DNA of 64,000 nucleotides from Ischnura elegans (taxonomy: Eukaryota; Arthropoda; Insecta; Odonata; Coenagrionidae). The DNA is taken from NCBI RefSeq assembly GCF_921293095.1, contig NC_060258.1, forward strand, positions 6,586,607-6,650,606, written 5' to 3'. A program made the translations under genes and the position numbers. The notes under the pieces were generated by a model, which was not told the DNA's origin, ran no database searches, and worked only from the letters and a program-made list of their open reading frames with translations. Numbering within the stretch: position 1 is the stretch's first letter; the number at the start of each line of letters is the position of its first letter. This document shows positions 10,035 to 20,936 of the stretch, piece by piece.

Positions 10035-12879
10035 CATTGCTGCGTTTTCATTCAAACCGTGCATCACCAAAGAAATCTCCGAATCCTCGAACACTGCTCC
10101 ATTATCTACTCCTATGCCTGTCCCTCCAACCTTAAAATTCTTGTACATAAATTCCGTCTCTCTCTCCCTCGCTCTACCAGAGATCACTCTCTTACAGACC
10201 CCCTACCTTTTCCAACACACTTTCGACCACTCACCCTTCCCTGGATATTTCAGTTCCCATCAGATGATTCAAGAGGGAGCTTCGGAAGGCCATCTTCTGA
10301 ATCTCTGTTTCATCCTACTTGTAATTTATATTTGTGAAAGCTGAAGATTTTAAGTTTTCTATTCAACGTAAAAGCTCTGTTGGCTGTTTTTGAATAATAT
10401 AATAATAAATTTAAGAAATTCATTTTGAGGATCGACTTTTAATACAGTAAAAAGGATAGACATTGTCTTACATGTAAGCTGAACTTATTTTCTCTCATGC
10501 AAACTGAAAGTTCGACCACAAGTCTATATTAAAATTCTGGGCGATATGAATTGTTTGCAGTGGTGTGCTTGTTATAAAATGACATGATAATTAAGTTACA
10601 CTTTTATCAATTTCGGTGCCTCAAAATGTCTAAAATTCATGTCTACCAAGAAATATTCGTGACCAAAAAAAGGTTTATTTAAAAATATGCAGACGTCACT
10701 TGCAACAAAATGTACAGAGTGATATTTCACTTGTCAATTAAGCCAGGTGTCAAGGAAAAAGTGTTCCCGCACTGCTAAATTTCCCATGACGTCACTGAGT
10801 TTTGGTGCCATTCAATAGAAGTTTGGTGAGTCCAGCGATCCGTTCCTCATTGCTCTCAAATACTTAAACATTTGCGACAAGCATCAGCGTTCAAAGAGGA
10901 AATGGAGAAGCATTGAGTCCATAAAAATGGACAGTCTGCGATATCTTATCTCCTCCTCACATTGACTCTGCCTTCACCTGCCTTTTATCACTTACGAGGA
11001 AATAATTCACAACATAACTGCATAGGCCACTATAAAGAATTGACGAAAAAATATCATCACTGTCGGAATACATATGGAAAATTGGCACAGCTAATGGATA
11101 TAAGATGACATGTTTTCTTGGGATTACATCATTACTATCAGCGATCATTTAAGAAACAAACCCAGTGGTCACTAACATACTCATAGTACTACGGGGAGTG
11201 AAGGACCCAAAAATAATACTATGGTCGTTCAATAGTTCCTTATAATCTCCGATAAACTGCTCTTTTAGTATCAAAATCTGTGTTAAACAGAAATATGCAC
11301 TCATGAATAGTCAGCTGTAAAATTTTCAGATTCCTCCATCCCATAAGAATTGCAGGCATAAACTAAATGATCTTAGATCATGTTGCTTTTTTATTCACTT
11401 ACTTTTACATTTGTTAAACATTAAGATGAAATCCTTCTCTTGTCCCAGCAAAAATTTCTCACACAAAGACTCCAAATACATTACAAACTGTGATAACATG
11501 AGTTTTAGCTCTAGCCCTTCATTTCTCTTCTTTATGCGGTGGAATGTCACTCTGTTTCTTTATATTCTTCAATCTATGTATTGTATTCGGCATCATTGGA
11601 GCCATTAAGTGTTTCCGAGCCTTGGAATACTTCTGGGTCCATTTTGGCAACATCATTTCCAGGGACTGAGAGCTGGCCTAGAACTTCAATGCGCAAAAAG
11701 AAAGCATGTATTGGTATTAAAAATGCGTATGAATAACCCGATGAGTGTTTTTGTTATGGATGAAATTAGCCATAAAATGTAGGAAAACGATATTTAGGTA
11801 TAGTGACAGCAGTAAGCATACTTACGTCAATCTTCCAAGCCTAAAGTTATTGTATTGGTATTATGCTCTCCGTTGAGCGAGAATGGCTCTTTTCAACGAG
11901 TGGTCATCCATATTTAGAAAGACAGTTCTCATGCCCACTGCCTGCTCACCTTCCATAGTGAACAGAGCCACCCAACACAAATTCTCCAGGACATTCTTTT
12001 CTTGCGAGGAAACCATTTTTCAAAATGGATCTCTTTCGACCCCAAAGAGAAGACCTTGTATGATCATTAGGAGTCAACTTATCCATCTGCATCTCATGAG
12101 TCTGCATACATCTCTAGCCTCTTCTCATATGCACATGTTTCCTTCAATTTACTGACCAAGGATGTCATACTGAACTGTTTCCGTGAGAGCGCATGATCCT
12201 TAGCTTTTCAAGCGGAAACATCACGTCACCATGCCACAGTAACCCGTTGTCAGTGGTAAAGCAGATATGCCACAGAAAGTTTTCATGAACATATTCATGT
12301 TATTTTTGGAGGCGACATTGCTGTCCCTGGAAAGAAGTAGTATTTCTTTTGTAAGCCATTTTTATACATTTCCACAGGTGAAATAAGCTCTTTGAATGTA
12401 TTATCTAAAGCATTACATTTATTCCCTTCACTTGGGACTTATATTGACTGTGACTGGCCTATTATTTGTTCATATCCCCTTATCTTCTTACCTCGACCTC
12501 CTGCCTCAGCCCTTTCGATGCCGAGATTGGAATCCCTCCTTACCTCAAATCCCCGAAACACCGTGTAGACAAAAATATCCCATAGGGGACCATTTCATTA
12601 GTGCTACGTGAAAAATGTCTCCTGAACTACCCTCATAGTAAACATACCATAAGACTTAAGGAGAGCAATAACAGCAGCTTTTTTCTCACGTAAATTATGT
12701 TTGTACGCGGCCTACTTGTATTCATGCAGGAAGGGCTTTGGAATACAATGGGAAGCGGTGGCATTATTATTCTGCCTAGGCTTGCAGCAGTTAAAATTCA
12801 TTAGTTACAAGCACCAAATGAACAAAATGAAGACACAGAAATACACCATAGTGATAGTCCTGGAAGACTATTCTCTAAC
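10035..12879. other. Unassigned sequence
   Basis: A pyrimidine-rich stretch near 10150-10270 opens two overlapping plus-strand frames, but these have low-complexity serine/proline-rich content. Other frames of 60-90 codons (11411, 11883, 12396) have no recognised motifs. No transposon ends were identified. Confidence 0.4.
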
Positions 12880-12885
12880 TTGAAA

Positions 12886-14860
12886 CGTGGTAGCTTTCTG
12901 GCAATGAGCTGCTTAATTACGCTACTAGCTTCCACTTTTATTTCCTAATGCAGAAGCACCGGCGAAAGAGCTAGCAGAAGCTACCGGTAGCTTATGTGGC
13001 TCCAACCCGTATTCTCTATGGGATGTGGAGCTACTACTTCCGTGGCTTCAAACTAGATACTATGGTAGAAGAAATTCCACGAAGGGTAGCTTCACAAAGC
13101 ACACCCTTGGGATTCCGCGCTTCAGCTAGCTTCCATCAAATTACAGGGAAATTCCTAGGAAACCACCGTGAGCCAAGTGGTGCATGTTGCTAATCTTATG
13201 TTCTATCCCATCAGTATTTTTTCTTGGAACAACTCGCGATGGATTGGTAAACAAGAAAGTTGTTGATTATTTTTGCTGTTGTCCGTAAATATTTTCTTTG
13301 ATAAGGTCACGAATGCTGCATAAATTATTTTTTAGCCTTTAATTATTGTATTCTTAACAAAGTAGAGGGAATGAGTGATAAATTCCTTGACTAAACATGT
13401 ATGTTTCGGAGTGAACTATCAATCACGTTAACTAGTTGATTACATCACTTGGAGAAGAAAAATGTTGCTTCTAATCATTTTATTTCAGTGATTATTATAT
13501 ACGTTGCCATAAACACTTTTGTACTGGCGGTAAAAATTGATGCATTGAAGTGATTACCAATGCCAATATATCCAATGCTGAGAGATGGATGTCTTATTTT
13601 TGCAAGTGTCTATGCATTTATGGTAAACTTTCCCGTACATTTTCAGCAATGATATTTGTTTTGAAGTGATTTTGTGAAGAGAGTTTAGAGCTGCATAGAT
13701 GCAGACCATCGAAGAGAAGGCAATTATTATTTTGTATTGAAATGTAAGGTGTTTTATGATAGATATTATTAAATTTCTTGCTCCTCCAATGAATGAATGC
13801 ATTCATGATCTCATTCTGATTTCCTTTGAGTGCCTAAGGCCTAATGTACCCATTTAATTTCAGTGCCGGTTGTTAGGTTGGTGTATTTGTTTTGAATTTT
13901 GAAAAAGTGTAACCATGGGCATTCAATGAGTCCACGCACGAAGTCATTACAAGAATAATGATAGTACATGACAATAATATTGAGAGAAGGAACAACGTAG
14001 GTTGGTTTATCATTGTGATGGTCAAGTTATAATGAAATGTCCTCACTTGCAATAGTGCAGGGTTGGCTGTTGGCATGTAATACTGATCCATAAAACCTTT
14101 TAAATATTAATTTAGCCATTGTGAGAATGGCACGACAGAGTTTTGTGTCAATATTGTTTGAAGTATATTGTGAGTCTAAAATGAAATAAATAAAATCATT
14201 CAATAAATGATAAGTGATAAAAATTAAATAAAATGAAATTGAAAAAATAATACTACTTATCATATACACCTGTAATTGGGATATTCCTTCGCAGTGCAAG
14301 AAGGAACAATCTCTGCTCAGAAACAGATGGTAATCAACATTTTTGTAGCAAAGTGTGACACATTAGTGAAAAGTTCTCAGGCATTAAAACGACAATTTCC
14401 TTGCTTTGGTTTTATGTCTTTGTAGTAACTTGTATTTTCACTTCACGATAATTATATGACCTAGTGGTTATGATTAACATTATTGACATAAACTGCTCCA
14501 TTGATCGAAACTATTGAATTGATACGTATGCCATATAGCCTAATACAATTATTTTTATGTATTTCTATAACAATGAAGATAAAGGCACTCGGCTTTTCAT
14601 AATTTTTTAGTTTGTTAATTTGAAATGGCCAGCCAGGAGTGACATTATGATTTTCCTGCATGTAACACAATGAAACGAGCCAGTTCATTGGTTCTAAAAG
14701 TAAAAACTGAGTTCACGTGAAATATTTCTCATATTCCATGTACCGTTTGAGAAAGCTACCAGCAATTTTTGGTCTGAGGTAGCCACCCCCACTTAGGGAA
14801 TACGGTAGGTAGCCAATTGTGGTAGCTAGTTTGAAGCTACCAGAATGGGTGCTTCGAGTT
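12886..14860. repeat. Possible TIR-bounded repeat rich in GGTAGCT words
   Basis: The left part (12886-13130) and the inverted right part (14750-14860) share several short phrases. These include GGTAGCTTNNAAACTAG-like words, 'ccgtattcyctawg' and many GGTAGC/GCTACC words. The relationship is visible but imperfect, and no clean target duplication was found. The interior (13200-14700) is AT-rich with no recognised coding. It may be an old DNA transposon with subterminal repeats. Confidence 0.35.
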
Positions 14861-15269
14861 AGTGAATAGACCCCCTGAACCATGCAGGGCCATTCTGCTA
14901 AATGAGGCCATTCTATGCACTGGGGCCATACATGAGGCTGGCCATAAGTTTCGCAAGGACTGACCCAAAATTTCCGATTCCACTCTCAAGAGACCATATC
15001 GTATGACCCGGCAAAAGTTCTTCACGCCCTTTCTGCAGGCGAGTATGAAAATTATAATTAGTACAATGAGTTCTATTAACTTTTTTTGAACACTAGTCAT
15101 TTTCTGAGAAGGAAGTTTGTTTCAACCTGGAGAAAAAAATTAATGGGTTGTATGCTGAGTGCGGGAAAAAAAATTTTCAACGTCTGACCATTGTTCAACT
15201 ACCAACACCAGTTGCTCAAAATTTTTATTGCTATCTGGGTAGAGCCAAAGTGACTTTTCCTCAATGCAG
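14861..15269. other. Unassigned sequence
   Basis: Nothing recognised. The segment ends with a pyrimidine-rich tract and CAG at 15267-15269 that could act as a splice acceptor for the following open block. Confidence 0.4.
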
Positions 15270-15494
15270 GGATTGCTAAAGCAGCTTAGCTATCCCCAGC
15301 CTTCCCTCACGGCCTCCCACAATTTTCTTTCCTACTGCTCATTTCGTTTTCTTTCCTTTCCGCTCCACGCTATGAACGCATTTGGGCACTACGACAAGAG
15401 CCCAAATGTCGGCCCATCCTTTGGTAAGAAATACAGAAGGGTTTGCCTGGATTTTATGGGTTCATTCCTTACAAAACACTCGGCCATGCTTAAG
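15270..15494 (+). CDS. Candidate 225-nt internal exon, product unknown
   Basis: An open block with an acceptor-like sequence directly upstream (ttttcctcaatgcag, ending 15269) and a donor-like sequence directly downstream (AAG followed by gtaaga at 15495). The block is exactly 75 codons, phase 0 at both sides, and stays open in the same frame. The translation contains an AFGHYDKSPNVGPSFGKKYR stretch that looks less low-complexity than other frames nearby. I do not recognise a family. It could be a real exon of a gene whose other exons lie in unannotated sequence, or coincidence. A second donor-like site (TTTG followed by gtaaga) lies inside it near 15421. Confidence 0.3.
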
Positions 15495-16125
15495 GTAAGA
15501 GTATTTCTTGGTTCTATTCTGCACAGGGTGGTAGCTAAAATCAAGTAATCCTGCAGATAATTGGTAGAACACTAGTCATTTTCTGAGATGAAAGTTTGTT
15601 CCAACCTGGAGAGACAATTAATTCTATGGCCCTTGACCAAAATGGACTCTTATTAAAGGGTAAATTTGGCCTTTCTTTAAACACTGTTCTGGTGGCAGAT
15701 GCTGGAGAACTTCAAAAAAGTTAGGAGCGAAAGTCACTTACCAGAAGAAATTTGCACCGTACAACAATTACAATATTCGTGAGTTGTACATGTAATGAAT
15801 CGACTTAGAATGTGAGATCCCCTTGTAGTTCTAACCCCCTTCCTCTCCTTCCAGTGGTGTAACTATTGCCTCATGGGTGCAATGCAGCCAATGCACTAAA
15901 TCTCAAGATGAAATTGAAACTAAAAGTTTGATTTATCAATTTTATTATTGAAGGCTTAAGTTTAGGTAACTATAAAATTATAATATCAATATGAAATTAT
16001 CATTTCTTTCATTGATTCGTGGACGGCTTTTGTCCTTAACGTATCAACTCATGGCAGCTATTTTAGAATAATATAAGGCAAGTAAAAGTATATGTAAAAA
16101 AATCTAACAACTGATGACTATGGGT
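15495..16125. other. Unassigned; contains a possible hAT-type end
   Basis: CAGTGGTGTAACTATTG at about 15853 resembles the CAGTGGCGTAACTA ends common to hAT-type MITEs, but I found no matching right end. The rest is AT-rich and featureless. Confidence 0.3.
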
Positions 16126-16129
16126 AATG

Positions 16130-16510
16130 GCCACGCTCATGTCAACAAATCAACAAGATTGATTTCATTTCCTCGGAATTTTTGCAATTTCGTGTCACGA
16201 GGATCTCATCAACAAAGTGTTTCTAAATGCGATGAATAACCACATAAAATCATAAATATAGAGTGAGCGAACAATAATGGCTAAGACGTGGATGATGCAA
16301 GCTTCCTAATTCATAATCAAACCGCTGGTGCTCTGTATTCACTCAAATCCATTGACTGTCAACAAGTTAGCAAGCAAATGCCCTTTGAATGTAAACCAAT
16401 TCCATTTCCAATTTGTGTTTCATTTGGATTGATGATTAACAAATCACAAGGTAAGTGTTTGCGGCCTTATTCAAGAAAACCCACGTTTTTATCTAGGCCA
16501 GTTTATCAAA
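16130..16510 (+). pseudogene. Helitron Pif1-like helicase remnant, second copy
   Basis: Plus-strand translation in mixed frames shows the same C-terminal helicase blocks as at 4620-5188. They are a SFPRNFCNFV-like block and a HQQSV block, a DVDDASFL-like block (16285), then MPFECKPIPFPICVSFG followed by a near-exact INKSQG motif (16378-16450). The INKSQG signature belongs to the C-terminal RecA-like half of Pif1-family helicases of Helitrons. Frameshifts and a stop are present, and typical Helitron ends were not found around it, so this is a truncated fossil. An 88-residue open frame at 16288-16554 covers the best-preserved part. Confidence 0.75.
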
Positions 16511-16554
16511 ATTTTTCTGAGAAAGGAAAGCATGGTACAACAAAAATAAAATAG

Positions 16555-17360
16555 AATAAATTAAAGATCCTTACCATATTTTTTGAAATTGGCTCATTTT
16601 AACCTCTTTTGAAATTGAAAAAAGCCTTTCAAAGAGGTCTAATAAAATTTTTCCATTGCGCCATCCTGCAAAGTTTTATTTTGCCCCAGTCCCACTTTCT
16701 TCAGCAAATCATGTATCAATGATTCTAAAGTATATATTTTTTTATTTTAAAGGTCTCCTGGTTTCGCTAGTGTTCTCATTACTGAAGTGAGTCCTAGTAC
16801 CTAAAACATTGGTTAAATAAATAGATTAGTGGCTCTCACAAATAAAAATACTAAATATTCATTTTAAATATGTGCTCTTGACCAGGGAACCATGCTAATC
16901 ACTGAATGAACCACTAAATACTTTTTCAAAGAAAGGGAATAAAATAATTTTAAATTGCTCAACATAATGACCTATGAGACAAAATTTAATTTCATTGTAC
17001 ACAAAACCCCTGAAACAGACATTAACTTGAATTATATGTACTTAGTTGACAGTCCACAGTCTCATAGCCATACTGCAATTCATGGCAGCACCACCCATCA
17101 TTTCTCTGATGCCCCAATTCTAATCCCACACATCTAATCAAGATGGCCAATTAAAATATTGATAGAACGTATTAGCCTCTGTGGGTATCTTACTGTCAAG
17201 GAATGTTCCCTCACTTTCTCGTGCATGGAGCTTATTGGCAGAAGATGCAGGTATTGGGGGCAAAGTCCTCCTCCTCTGCATCTTTTTAATGTCAGTTTCG
17301 GCTGGCATAATTCTCTTACAAAAAGGTTAATGCATTGGTTTTGATGGCTAACTTTGTTGA
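16555..17360. other. Unassigned sequence
   Basis: AT-rich, with no recognised repeat boundaries or RNA genes. Short frames at 16955 and 17134-17376 have no motif. Confidence 0.4.
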
Positions 17361-17362
17361 AA

Positions 17363-17627
17363 TGAAGAAAATTCATTGCTTAAGAATGAGAACTCATCTC
17401 TGGAAGCTAAGGAGGAAAGTTTGGAGGCTAAAATAAAGGAACTAGAAGAAACTCTTCAGGATGGAATGGATGGATGTGGAATTTTCTTCTCTAACTGATA
17501 CCCAGACCAATTTAGAAGGAGAACAGAATGATAAAAACATTATTATTGCTAGAATGGAGATTGAAAATCTACAAGATGAAGTCTTAGATGGCATAACCCT
17601 CTCTTCATCAACAGAGTCCTCACTGTA
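17363..17627 (+). pseudogene. Broken coiled-coil coding fragment
   Basis: Two plus-strand frames in succession give coiled-coil-like sequence rich in E, K, N and L. The first (about 17366-17500) includes LLKNENSSLEAKEESLEAK and ends soon after ELEETLQDG. After a frameshift near 17470 the second continues as FSSLTDTQTNLEGEQNDKN and MEIENLQDEVLDG up to a stop at about 17625. Heptad-like spacing of leucines is evident. A gtaagg donor-like word sits at 17626. It could be a retrocopy fragment of a long coiled-coil protein, or one or two decayed exons. I cannot assign the parent gene. Confidence 0.45.
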
Positions 17628-18560
17628 AGGGATATATCTTTGTGCCCTTAACTCATCTCCCCTTTCTCCCTGACTCAGCCACTGCATTTGAACAGAGTCC
17701 TCTGCTTCCTTTAATTTTGTTTTCCCCTTTAAAAGCAATCTCGAATGACGAATAGGGAGATACCCTTAACTTTATAGATACTTTAGAAATTTTTCTAGTC
17801 ATGAAAACTTTCATAAGTATGTGCTCCAACAGCCATTACAGATAGGGATGTATGTGACCAAGGAGACGAGTAGGCTTGCAAATTTTGCAGCGAATGGTGT
17901 TCGAGTTCCAAGAATAAAGTGGGTTGGATACAATGATTGAATTGCAAAGAGTGGGCTCAGAGTCGTGTTCTAATTGTGAAGAAGATGACAATTTCTATGT
18001 GATTGCTGTACACAAGTTAATATCCAGCCTCACATATTGTTAATTTACTATTTCATGTTTAGAAATATCACACGTTTTTAAAGTGTGTTTATAAAATTTA
18101 TCTTTCAAAATTGTACAATAATGGTTTTGTAAATGCAATTTCAATGGGTGCCTATTTTGCCCCATCTTTGAGGCAAAATCTACATTTTGTCAATGTTTGA
18201 AAAAAATCATAAATATATGGAATCACTTTCATAAAATGCATTTCCATTAATATGCTACACCCAATATGCATAAATATTACTGTTAACCACATTTAAATGA
18301 ATAGTAGCCACAGCGGGTCAAGTTTTAAATGAAAAAATGTTTACCTGTCGGTTTTGACCCACTTTCCCCTGCTTAATAGGAACACACAACAAAAAATGGA
18401 CAGAGGAAACAGTAATGTAGCTGGTTCGAGAGTATTAAATAATTCTACAGAAAAATTCTATGCCGGAAAAAATAAATTTCATGTTATTATATCCAAGATG
18501 AATCAACTGATATTCTCTATCGAATTTCAATTTGATAACTAATGGAACACTTTTGAAGTT
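17628..18560. other. Unassigned AT-rich sequence
   Basis: No supported gene or repeat. Confidence 0.4.
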
Positions 18561-18564
18561 CCTA

Positions 18565-18830
18565 CCGGTTATGTTTTCAAACATCATATTCTACTACTCA
18601 CAGGAACTGATTTATTTAGTTAGGAAAAGTATACCACTACATGAATGTAATCACTTTTTTCCATAATTATCACATTTGAGCCCACAAATTAGTTGGAATT
18701 CATTGAGGCTTTCCAGAGGCTGGCAGAGAATTATAAGATGACGAATTAATTAACCATATCTAACAAATAATATCACCAAATTGGTATTTGATTGTTAAGT
18801 CTGGCATTTTATGTTCAAGGAAAGTCTACG
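18565..18830 (+). repeat. Dispersed repeat R1, copy 1
   Basis: This segment matches 29640-29910 in inverted orientation. Shared phrases include 'gtaatcacttttttt', 'atcacatttgagcc', 'attcattgagg', 'gaggctggcagagaattata' and 'aataatatcacc'. Identity is moderate, with small indels, so the copies are old. No termini or coding content were identified. Confidence 0.7.
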
Positions 18831-19565
18831 ATTCGTAGGATACTATTTCACTGATAAAAAGGGATACTAACATAGTGAACACACGAAAACAATTATACTT
18901 CAAGCCGTAATTACTATGCCACAAGATGCATGAATGTGCAATACAGTTTACGGATCATGTATGATTTGCTATGCTCACGATGAAGAAAATCGAAATAGTT
19001 GAAAAACTGTTTGGATGGTTCAGTTCGAGTAGCTGTGATGAAAATGAGTTCCTTCAAAACTCAACGGAAGTAGCAATTAGCACTCAATCCTTCGTCATCA
19101 TGTGGATACGTCACAAACATCGATTCCACAATGATAAATCAATGAAGTTTATGAAATTAGTATTCTCAAATTCAGGTAAACTACGATGCATTAAAGAGTG
19201 ACCATTCTTCTCACCAAGTTTATGAAAAATGTTAAGTCTCAACTATATTTACATCTCTTTCAAATTCCAGACAAAAATTGTTTCTATTGGATCCGATTTA
19301 CCCTTCTTTCGAAGACTCGAGGAATTTCTTTGTTCCAATAACAACGCTGACACCTTTAATACACCAGAATTAAACAATAACATAAGAAACCACGTACCTC
19401 AATTCAAACCAAGCCCGAAATCATTTGTCCAAGCAAATATTTATGCCTTTCTCTCACATAAAAAATTTCGACGGGGTCATCACATTTGTGCAATCAAAGC
19501 CTGCGTAGTCAATGAAGTAAACTATTTGAGAAATTGACTAATGCTTGACCTTGACCATAAACTTG
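18831..19565. other. Unassigned sequence with two short open frames
   Basis: Plus-strand frames at 18971-19201 and 19229-19537 (76 and 102 codons) have no recognised motif. They may belong to the same repeat family as R1, but I could not establish this. The interval ends at the target duplication of the next element. Confidence 0.35.
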
Positions 19566-19573
19566 TCACGAAG

Positions 19574-20928
19574 TAGAGATGGGCAAAAATAATCGATTAT
19601 ACGTAAAAATCGATTATTTGCTTTCGATTATTGCGATTATTGAATCGATTATGGACATCCGATTATTTTGCATAATCGATTATTTGAATATAATCGGCGG
19701 GAATAAGAAGCGATCATATGGAATACAGGGCCTAATTGGTCAAGGGCGAACAATTTTTTTTCACCACCAATAAGTAATAAAGCTAATTGGGCAACTCTTA
19801 CCTAATAATCAATCGTAAATAAATGTATAACACCTCGTAAGTGGAAGAGCCCAGACACCTCATCCGAAGCCGATTCACCCATAAGTCACTAAAATCCTTT
19901 GTTCGGTGTAAGCTCAGAAATGAAAGTGATATGGCACCAGTAAAGAGTCACTTGTGGAAGTACTTCCACAAAAATTTGAGTGAGAGTAAAGAAAAACAAT
20001 CTCCTAGTCATGTACTATAATGGCATGAAAAACCTATTGACGATATCACCGTCAAGAACAAGACAAAAACTTAGCTACTTTATTACTACCTTCTTAAGCT
20101 TAAGAAGTTATTAAGCTTAATGCCTTCGTAAGCTTAAGAAGGCATTGCTACCACTCATCATCCGGATCTAAGAATGTCAGGGGTAAAATAACTTAATATT
20201 ATAAGTTAAAAAACGAACTAAATTATTTGACACGCATCATGACACCCACCTTCAAAATACCACCATTACAGCATCCGCACAATCTCAAAATACGACAATA
20301 AAACCGATTCTTTGCATTTTATTTTTCACTCAATACAAATGAGACGGTGCGCGCCGATATCTTTAGGTCTTTAGCGTTCCTACGAGACGATTATTCTACC
20401 ACGCCACAAAAAGAATCGCTTCACACTCAAATAATCGGTAGCGCACAGAATAACAATCTTCCTAGCTTACGCAAAGAATCGGTGAACAATCGAATACTTA
20501 GCCAGCACACGATTCTTGGGACGATTATGCACCGATTATCATCATACGATTATGGGGCGATTCTCTGGGCAAAATAATCGTGTGCTGAAGGTTAGGCGCT
20601 TCCGATTATTTTGTCCATTATTGCGATTCTGTGGGTGGGTGAGTTCTCCTCACCCACAGAATCGCAGCGTCATTGTTGACGATAATGGACAAAAGAATCG
20701 GGAGCGCCTAACCTTCAGCACACGATTATTTTGCCCAAAGAATCGCCCCATAATCGTATGATGATAATCGGTGCATAATCGTCTCAAGAATCGTGCGCTG
20801 GATTCGATTATTCACCGATTCTCTGCGTAATCGATTATTTCGGCCCGATTTTTTCCCTGAATCGATTATGCTTGAATTTTATCATGTGATACGATTAAAC
20901 GATTACGGAAAGTTTTTCCCCATCACTA
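19574..20928. mobile_element. Non-autonomous hAT-type element packed with AATCGATT words
   Basis: A 1355-bp element with a perfect 8-bp target duplication TCACGAAG (19566-19573 and 20929-20936). The ends are TAGAGATGGGCAAAAA (left) and TAGTGATGGGGAAAAA (right, inverted), a form typical of hAT elements. Both ends hold dense AATCGATTAT/CGATTATT words. The right third contains a palindrome with arms of about 180 bp (20466-20842). An AAGCTTAAGAAGG hairpin cluster lies at 20090-20150. No transposase is visible; the frames at 19579, 20347 and 20516 are created by repeats. Confidence 0.9.
20466..20842. repeat. Long palindrome inside the hAT-type element
   Basis: Arms of about 180 bp (20466-20645 and 20652-20842) are inverted copies around a very short spacer near 20648. 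Matching landmarks on each side are the GTGCTGAAGGTTAGGCGC word, the ATTATCATCATACGATTATG word and the GTGGGTGAG/CTCACCCAC centre. Mismatches and a few small indels are present. Such an arm length with almost no loop can form a cruciform or a long hairpin RNA. Confidence 0.9.
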
Positions 20929-20936
20929 TCACGAAG

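Noticed and set aside
10059-10344. Two overlapping 76-92 codon frames
   Set aside because: Pyrimidine-rich low-complexity sequence gives open frames in two phases; no motif.
20347-20761. Two overlapping plus-strand frames
   Set aside because: They fall in the palindrome and AATCGATT repeats of the hAT-type element.
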